This document shows, piece by piece, positions 56,630 to 64,000 of a stretch of DNA of 64,000 nt. The DNA is from Tretioscincus oriximinensis (taxonomy: Eukaryota > Chordata > Lepidosauria > Squamata > Gymnophthalmidae), in the NCBI GenBank assembly GCA_022410635.1, contig JAJVDF010000247.1:655216-719215 (forward strand), read 5' to 3'. A program made the position numbers and the translations under genes. The notes below the pieces were generated by a model. The model worked only from the letters and a program-made list of their open reading frames with translations. It searched no databases and was not told the DNA's origin. The number at the start of each line of letters is the position of its first letter. Position 1 is the first letter of the stretch.

Positions 56630-59600
56630 CATCTGAAGGCCACAGTATGGAACAACTGCCGTAAAGACCATTACATGTATTGCGTCAATAAATGCGTCAA
56701 TACATGCTGACCCTTCAGCTCTTATCATTCCATTCTGCTATCTGCACTGGTGGAAGTGGTTTATAGGCCTTTCTGCATATACCTGTGGGTCTTATTCCAG
56801 ACCCACACAATGTCTCTTCTGATAGCAAGGAACTCAGCTTATACATAGAAACAATGCGACTGTGATTTATTCTGCTCGGTGTTTTCTCTGGTGAGGCTAC
56901 ATGCATTTCCAATGAACCAATGGATGTAGTTTCCCTTTGCATAATCATTATTTTTGAGATAGCGCCACCAGGTTTAATCCCTTCAGCTTGAGTGTATTTG
57001 TCATAGTCTACTAAATATAACAGTGGAGCCATTAATCCACTATTTTTGTTACAAAGAGCAGTAAATTTACAATAGATTATGTACATAATGCCCCCCAGTG
57101 CCTGTCCCCCCTCCTCATCATATCATGACCAAGATGCCATCTCTGCTGTCCATGTGTTAATGTAGACTATCAGTCTACATTACAACTCCCTGATGAGTTG
57201 CATCTATGTTCACATGTAATGCCTTAATGCTCACCATTATAATGTACTTGTCACCTCATTTGGATTTCTATTGCTATTGCCAGTATAGACACTTTGCTCC
57301 ATACGTTGGAAGAGGAAGCACATGTTACCAACATGTGGCCTTACTACCAAACACTTCCTCCTTTTTTGTTTTCTGCATATTGAAAGTATTCTCAACATAG
57401 GCAACTCCTTTCAGTGCAAACAGTTTGCGTCCATATTTTTATTTTCCTAGGGATCCTGCAAGTTGAATTAAATTAATAGATTGTGGCTATGCCGTGCTGG
57501 TGTATGTGACTAGTCAAAATATTACTTTCTCCAGTAATGTTATGCCACCCACCTAGGTAAATTTAAAAGTCCCTTTTGTATTCCATACTTCTGTCTTAAA
57601 TGGGATAAATAGAAATTATATCAAGGCTGTGGATATCTGTGGAAATCCCTGTCTTGATGGCATCCTTCTTTTTGTATTCTAATGTCAGCTGAAGGCTTTT
57701 GTTTTTCAAGCTCACCCTTTTCTTGAATGCTATTTTCTTGATTATTATTTCAGTTTAGTTCATCTTGTTGACACATGTCTGTTTGGAGCAAGGAAGAAGC
57801 AGGATGTAAGAAGTAAAGGATTAGATAAGTACTCCATCTAGCCCAGCGGCCTAATTTCGCAGTGGCATATGGAGGCCCACAAGCAGTTTCTTACCCACAA
57901 TGTCTCCTAGCAGGTCAGGTGGCCTTTAGAAGCACACGACTTTCCATGCTGTGTCAGGTTTAATTGTGCAATCCCACTTTAAGCATTATTTTGGGGATAA
58001 ATAAGAATTGTATTGTCAAGTGTGAAAATGTGTGAATCTTGTAAGAGTAGTCAACTTTGCACAACAGTGCAGCCCACCCAGATGAAATGTGATTAAGTGC
58101 TAACTTGCCAACAGCATACAATGAAACATGGGACATGGTTTATTCAACCGTCACACAAAGTGCTTTATTCTAAGAGGCCTTATTGATGAAAGGGAAATGC
58201 AGGATTCTTCTAATCAATTTGGCCCTAACTGGATGAAGCTTTTCCACCTTACGTTCTTATAAATTCAGTAAATCACTTGTTTAAATCTCCTTGTCGTGAG
58301 ATTTATAGATAGTAGAGTTATACTGATTTCAGATCGGGCGCCTGTATTTCACCACTAAAAAGTTCATCTAACATGCACATGCGAGAGCAAGGAGAAGATG
58401 TGAGAGTGAATTCTGCCGTGATTCAAGGCAACACATGTACACGATAGAACTGTGACATATGAGAGGAGGGAAGAGCAGCCGAGAGGCTGCACACATGGTG
58501 AGTTCATGAAGCTGCAAAATAAATGCTTGCTGCAGTAACACAGACTAAAGGCATATGAGGGCAGAGGTATGATTAGGTTATTCCAGATTTAAAATAAATA
58601 GCAGTTTTAACCCGCTCGACTGGATGGGACCTTCATTTGTACAGTATGTAAGGAAGTAGAACAAAAATAACTTAAAAGATAAAAAGAAAAATAATGTGTA
58701 GCTTTTTTTTTAGCATTAAAGAATAATTTGAACACAATTATTAAAGAGATGTGTTTCAAACTGCTGTGTGCTTTTTAAAAAGTATATTAACAGAAGACCA
58801 TTTGCTTGTGGGGTGGCAGCAGTTCAATGATCTCCCGCAAAAAAGCTATAACTGGTGGAATTATGAAAGTGTTGTCAAACCACTGTGCAGCAGCAGTGAA
58901 AAAAGTGAATTCGATAATTAAGGGTAATTAGGGATGGAATAGGAAAAAAAAGTCAGCAACCATCATTGTAACTCTATATAAATTTATACTGAGGCTACCT
59001 TTAAAATATAGTGTATAATTCAGGTCACCAAGCTCCAAATACATTGTGGATCCAGAATGATCAAAGAGCTACTTCCCTTTCAAAGCAAGATGTCTGGGCC
59101 TCTTCAGTCTTAAAAGACAGAATTCAAGTGGTAACCTGAAATAAAACCATGCTTAGGTCCTGGTCACACTTTTCTTTTTAAACCTTAATCTTTGTCTTGA
59201 AGAATGAGCTTAATCTTTTTTTTTTCTGAACTAAATTTCATTTAGTAGCATGGAAGATAAATTAAATGATTTAAAATACTTGTGACCACTGGTAAAGATG
59301 TATAAAATCATGGAAAAGATGGATAGAAAAATGTATTTTTTCCATCACGCAACATTAGAACAAGAGGGCATTCACTGAAGCTGATAGAAGGAGAGTGAGG
59401 CTGCAGGCACACAAGGTTTTCTTACCTTGATCCTAATATCATCATGAGTCATAACAACTCTAGTCCATGGGATAACAGAGCTGCTGTTATCCACTTGGCA
59501 AAATGTTGAATCCCATGGGGAAGCTGTGATTGCTGATCCTTTCAGGGATCAGCATGAAATGCCTCTTCTTCCATTGTGAAGACTGGCATATGCTGCATCA

Positions 59601-59765
59601 TTGTGGGAACTTGCGAGAAGATGCCAGCCAGTAGAAATGCAGCTGGCTGATGTGCGCGGAATTGTGATCCATACTTCCTCTCACCAGCTCCATGCGGATT
59701 CTACAGGTAGGCATCATTGCATGAAATCTGCAATCGCTTTTAGGTAGCAGATTTCACTTGTCATG
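56630..59765. other. Non-coding stretch, no gene identified
   Basis: 57110-57185 resembles the GGCCCTGTCC inverted-repeat element, with a perfect 11-bp hairpin TAATGTAGACT/AGTCTACATTA at 57158-57182. 59290-59400 is a decayed CR1 piece (ATCATGGAAAAGATGG, AAGAGGGCATTCACTGAAGC). The rest is featureless. Confidence 0.35.
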
Positions 59766-59774
59766 TGGAGGTAG

Positions 59775-60050
59775 ACTGACCAGATTCTCTGAGGCCCAAA
59801 CCAGGAAATTTAATATTGAAGCTAGTTTGCATATTCATGAACATGCAAAACACCCTACCAATCTGCACATCTATCGCTCAAGAAATCCATGAAATGTATG
59901 AGAAATTGCTGAAGTGTGCCTTCTCACCCACCCCACTGGATTTTTTTTTCCTTAGCAAAAAATGTGGAAATTGCCCCCATCCCGGGGAGGGCGGGTTAAA
60001 CACCCCCAAACTGGGTTTTCCCCAGGAAACTGGGGTCACCTAATCAACCT
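59775..60050 (+). mobile_element. hAT-type element with internal deletion
   Basis: Both ends of the family (TAGACTGACCAGATTCTCTG; GGGGTCACCTAATCAACCTA) but only ~276 bp: the tandem internal units are gone. A natural short derivative. Confidence 0.75.
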
Positions 60051-60209
60051 AGAGGACAGGACCTAAAATGGGGGGGGGGGGATTTCACCAGTACGGATGT
60101 GGGTTTATGAATTTTACTTTTAGAAGAGATGATGCATCCAGCCTGGATAGACATACATGTTAGACCATTTCTTAGGGACCACATTAACAATGGCTAACTT
60201 TCTTAGTGC

Positions 60210-60400
60210 TTAGGTTAGAACTGTGGTTCTTGACGTTGGGCACCCAGACGCCACACAAGGGGGCAATTTGATTTTTAAGGGGGGCAGTTCGAGAATGAGT
60301 TATTAACAGTGAATTTTTTTTTGGCTTCCTCCACATGAATAGTTCACTTTTTGAAGAATAAGAATTATATGTCATTGGAAGGGGGCACAGAATCAGGATT
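60210..60400 (-). mobile_element. hAT non-autonomous element, reversed and eroded
   Basis: Shares CACATGAATAGTTCACTTTTT, GGGGGCAATTTGATTTTTAA and TTCTTGACGTTGGG-type ends with 55745-55944. Confidence 0.5.
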
Positions 60401-61194
60401 TTAGAGATGATTATATGGGATGGCCAGAAAAATGCTTTGAAATTGTTTTACAATTTAATTGCTCAATTGTCCCACTCATTTACACTACCTTTTATTTGTT
60501 TTATTTTTCCTCCAGTCGTAGAGGTGCCTGACAAAGTTCATTTGAAATCTCCTGTAACGGGTGGAGATAGACCCTATGGTTTTCTTTGTATGACTCTTTT
60601 GAACTTTTGTTATTGTTGCAGACTTCGTATCTATTGACAGTTTNTAGCTGTGTGGTGCTCGTATTTTTCTCGTGTTCCTCTTCCACTTGACATGACCCAA
60701 AGCAATTGGTGAGCCACTTGATGCTAGATGTAGATGGGCGGTGCCTGATCTATAAGGGTTCTTAAGTTCTTATTACGCTTTCACCCCCATTCATTTAGCA
60801 GTGAGGTGAAATTTCCTCAGAAATGGTTTGGCCTTTCTTTTGGGGACAATAAAAAGGAACCAATTGGAAGAAGGGGAAGAACCCATCTGTTTTGGCCTTC
60901 TTGAAGTTACTTACAGTGTCTTGAAATGTCATAATTTCAACTTCTGTAGTTCAGAACACTTTTTNAAAAAGAATGCGATGCATCTTTTGTTGCATTTTAT
61001 AGTGTGTTATGTAATTTAGGAGAGTGGTCCATTTTCAAAGCTTCAGAAAAGTGGTTTACTTCCTGACCATTTAAAAGGAAAGAAGAAATAAATTTAACTC
61101 CTCCGTATGTTCAAGATTCTTTGAGACAGGGTACCGATTGTCATCAGTAACAAACCTCGGTTTTGTGGCTGCTGTAATTTCTGTTTCTGGTTTC

Positions 61195-61260
61195 GTGGTT
61201 CTTACCTTAGTTGTATTTCTGCCTTCTTTTCTACACCATTTTCCACAATATAAGTGCTCA
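61195..61260. repeat. Short unclassified repeat
   Basis: TTAGTTGTATTTCTGCCTTC and TTTTCTACACCATTT recur at 35818-35852. Nature unknown. Confidence 0.35.
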
Positions 61261-61380
61261 TTATAAAACCTTTGATGCCCAGCAGTTTCATTAAACAGTG
61301 GAAGGTTGGCAGAAGAGGCTCAAATCAGAGGAGGATGAGAGAGAGCTGCTGCTGCTGCCACTTGCTGCAGGCAGCAGGGC

Positions 61381-61469
61381 CTGCTGGGAAGTGTAGTCCA
61401 AGCAGTGGGCAGCCTCTTGTGCCCAGCTAATGCGGCTTCCGACCCTGCGGACTACAACTCCCAGCCTGC
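61381..61469. promoter_or_regulatory. Candidate promoter with two opposed ZNF143-type motifs
   Basis: CTGCTGGGAAGTGTAGTCC at 61381-61399 and, in the opposite orientation, GGACTACAACTCCCAGCCTGC-type sequence at 61449-61469. ACTACAnnTCCCAG is the core-promoter motif bound by ZNF143. Paired sites often mark (bidirectional) promoters. No coding exon was found beside it; it could be the upstream promoter of FAM83E or of a neighbouring gene. Confidence 0.4.
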
Positions 61470-61953
61470 ACCATATAACTAACCCTGCCAGTATGGGAAG
61501 GTCTCTTTTTTGCTTTGAACCACTCAAGACTGGAGAGGGAAAGGGGACAGGAGGAGGAAAGGCTTTGTGCCTTGCCCAGGGAGGGACTGTGCAAAGCGTG
61601 TGTGTGTAAATAACCATTCGCTATGTTCACCGAAAACTTCTGCAGTGATGGAAAATGACACAAGAATATTGTATCCATATGAGGGTTTTGGCCATTTTAG
61701 GCAGAATTCATCCCTCCCAGGCGAGANTCTGACTCGTATCATTTTCCATAATTGGAAACTTGGTGTCAGACGTTCACTTGCTAATGCTTCAGTGGAAGTT
61801 GGCTTGGGAATCTGTGTAAAAAGCTTGAAAGCATCAGCTTTCCTCAGGAAATACTCTTAACGTTATTTTTAAAAAGGTGTCACAGATAAGAATATTTGGC
61901 CCACAGCTGTACCTTTGCATTTCTTTCCTATTGTTATCTTTATGACAGCTATG

Positions 61954-62108
61954 AGGCCCTGTCTACACTGAGCCTTAGTCAGAGTAATATCTTGTGAAAG
62001 AGCTTAGCCCTCTCCCATTTGGTGCCTGGCACAGACTACACAAGCATGTGGATAGCAGGCTCCTTTTCAAGATATAGCCCAGAACAAGGCTCAGTGTGGA
62101 CTAGGCCT
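61954..62108. mobile_element. Short inverted-repeat element (GGCCCTGTCC family)
   Basis: Starts AGGCCCTGTCTACACTGAGC and ends CTCAGTGTGGACTAGGCCT; the arms pair over ~20 bases and, looser, further in. 155 bp, no coding capacity, no clear target duplication. Confidence 0.65.
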
Positions 62109-62431
62109 TACGGTGTTTACCTCATGAATTTGTTTGCCGTCTGCTTACACTGCAGTATTTCTAAGGAAATAGATATCTGAGGTAGCCCTCGTAGAATCAA
62201 ACGGATGTTCTGTACTACTCAGCCTCAAGGGAAGATTATTTTGTTTTCTCCTCAAAGAGAGTGGTGGCACTTCTTGTTCTCTGCTGAACAAAAAACGTAC
62301 AAACAGATTCTTGTGTAGGAAAACAGAAGCTTCATAGCTAGTTTGAACCTGGGCAGAACCTGGCCTTTGCAGCCATCATAGCTTCTAGCCCAGCATTAGG
62401 TATATGAATCATGCCACACATGATGTGGCAG

Positions 62432-62986
62432 GCTGACCAGATGACNCCTTTTGGGAGGGGGAAAACCCAGTTTTGGGGTGTCTACCCCGCCGCCCCAGCG
62501 GGGGGGGCGCCATTTCCCCAGTTTTTGCTGAGGAAAAAAAATTAAAAAAATATTTTTAATTGCAGCACCACTAGGGGGCTTTGGCATCTGAGACCAGCTC
62601 CTGAAGGCACCCTCCCCTCAGTAAAAAAATAAAAATTCTCACACACTTCAAAACTTTCTCGCACACTTAATTTTTTTTTTTTAAAAAAAAATCGCTGCAC
62701 CACCACTAGGGGATTCTGGCAACTGGGGCCAGCTCCTGCAGGTACCTTCCCCTCTGTAAAAAAATTTAAAAATTCTGATGTACTCCAAAAATTCTCAGTT
62801 TAAAATTTCTTGCACACTTAAAAAAATTCTCACATGCTTCACCGATTTCTCGGGCAGGAATTTTGAAAGGGAATGCATGTTGGTGGGTAATTTGCATATT
62901 TATGAATATGCAAATATTTATGAGTATGCAAATTAGCACGAATATTAATTACCCCGGTTTGGGTCTCACAAAATCTGGTCATTCTA
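62432..62986 (-). mobile_element. hAT-type non-autonomous element, near full length
   Basis: Plus strand runs from AGGCTGACCAGATGAC to AAAATCTGGTCATTCTA, i.e. reversed. Two internal units are recognisable (CTCCTGAAGGCACCCTCCCC; CTCCTGCAGGTACCTTCCCC). Octamer pair near 62890-62930. Confidence 0.8.
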
Positions 62987-63064
62987 TTGTAGGTCATGAA
63001 AACACTAAGTCTAAATGATAGAAAGTTGGACACCTGAAAGTTGGACAGGGCATTAGCAGGACCA

Positions 63065-63224
63065 AGGCCCTGTCCCCACTGAACCTTATTCTGGATTATA
63101 TCTCAGCATAGAATTTGGTCATCCACATGCCATTCAAGACCTGCCATAGTCTACATTAGCATGTAGATGGCAGGCTCCTATTCTGAGATATAGCTAAAAC
63201 TAAAGCTCAGTGAGGACAGGGCCT
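63065..63224. mobile_element. Short inverted-repeat element (GGCCCTGTCC family)
   Basis: AGGCCCTGTCCCCACTGAAC at the left pairs with CTCAGTGAGGACAGGGCCT at the right. The centre contains AGTCTACATTAGCATGTAGA. 160 bp. Confidence 0.7.
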
Positions 63225-63398
63225 AAGTTTATACTGGGATAGCTCAGGCTCAGCTGGATCATAAAGGCATCATGTTTCAGTCCACTTTCTCTTTCTTTTC
63301 CCACTTTTCCCAGTTCAGGGTTTGTCTAATTCAGTGGGGTCAGTCTCTATGGATGGGGAAGGCCTGCATAAAATTGTAGCTTGGTAGTTTCTTGCTTA

Positions 63399-63973
63399 TA
63401 GACTGACCAGATTTTCTGAGGCCCAAACCGGGGTAATTAATATTCATGCTAATTTGCATATTCATAAATATGCAAATTACCCACCAACATTTTATTTATT
63501 TATTTATTTACATTTTTTACATTCCCTTCCAAAATTCCCGCCCGAGAAATCTGTGAAGCATGTGAGAATTTTTTTAAGTGTGTGAGAATTTTTAAACTGT
63601 GTGAGAATTTTTGGAGTGCATCAGAATTTTTTAATTTTTTGACAAATGGGAGAATGCCTTTAGGAGCAGGCCCTGGTTGATAGAGACCCGTAGTGGTGGT
63701 GCAGTGTACTGTTTTTTGAAAAAAAATCATTTTTTTTAAGTGTGCGAGAATTGTTTGAAGTGCATTTAATTTTTACTAAGGAGAGGGTACCTTCAGGAGC
63801 TTCCCGCAGTTGCCAAAACTCCTAGTAGTGGTGCAGTGATTTTTTAAAAAAATAATATATTTTTTTTCTTCAGCAAAAATTGGGGAAATGGTGCTCTCCC
63901 CACCCAGGAGGACTGGGTAGACACCCCAAAACCGGGTTTCCCCTCCCCCAAAAGGGGTCATCTGGTCAGCCTA
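63399..63973 (+). mobile_element. hAT-type non-autonomous element, intact copy defining the family
   Basis: 575 bp from TAGACTGACCAGATTTTCTG to CATCTGGTCAGCCTA, with perfect 8-bp target duplications CTTGCTTA (63391-63398 and 63974-63981). Terminal repeats are TAG[AG]CTGACCAGAT. Contains an 11-bp inverted octamer pair (63452-63477), a (TTTA)n insertion (~63490-63511) and two tandem internal units. No ORF, so it depends on a transposase from elsewhere. Confidence 0.9.
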
Positions 63974-64000
63974 CTTGCTTATTATTAAGTAAACCATTTT

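Noticed and set aside
61291..61617. 108-codon minus-strand ORF near the candidate promoter
   Set aside because: Its serine and alanine runs come from GCT-type repeats, and it overlaps the paired promoter motifs.
10490..64000. RPL18, SPHK2 or other mammalian neighbours of FAM83E
   Set aside because: I looked for recognisable RPL18 and other conserved exons on both strands and saw none; an automated protein search would be decisive.

Overview
This is eukaryotic, almost certainly reptilian DNA, most likely from a squamate such as a lizard. Coding sequence is sparse and split by introns. Most of the window is interspersed repeats: CR1 LINEs whose 3' ends carry the TTCTTATG tail, L2-like and L1 LINEs, several tRNA-derived SINE families, endogenous-retrovirus solo LTRs and hAT-type DNA elements. 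The species assignment is inference. Scattered single Ns and one 150-base N run (45562-45711) show a draft assembly.

Left 10.5 kb, minus strand: the only genes I can support. Exons at 10022-10483, 6165-6332 and 5199-5323 join in frame to encode the first ~250 residues of FAM83E (DUF1669 domain). A complete single-exon gene at 684-1055 encodes a Ly6/uPAR three-finger, GPI-anchored protein that I identify as SPACA4, the tetrapod counterpart of fish Bouncer, which acts in sperm-egg interaction. The two genes are also linked in mammals. The FAM83E C-terminal exons were not found, so they probably lie before base 1, which would place SPACA4 inside a FAM83E intron.

10.5-64 kb: no further protein-coding gene was recognised. 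Repeats are nested in datable order. Examples are a retroviral LTR inside a SINE (33.7-34.6 kb), a truncated L1 inside a SINE (24.8-25.7 kb), an L2 fragment inside a hAT element (40.4-41.5 kb) and a hAT element inside a CR1 (31.7-32.4 kb). A ~2.0-kb block (25.13-27.13 kb) is repeated directly at 27.14-29.14 kb with a single N at the junction, probably a false haplotype duplication. Candidate promoters, judged by motif only, lie near 61.4 kb (paired ZNF143-type motifs) and 36.7 kb (two CCAAT boxes).

The strongest observations are the SPACA4/FAM83E linkage, a dispersed hAT family defined here by a perfect 8-bp target duplication and tandem internal units, a family of retroviral LTRs with exact 6-bp target duplications, and three long inverted repeats (75, 237 and ~260 bp). 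I did not find a new multi-gene system.
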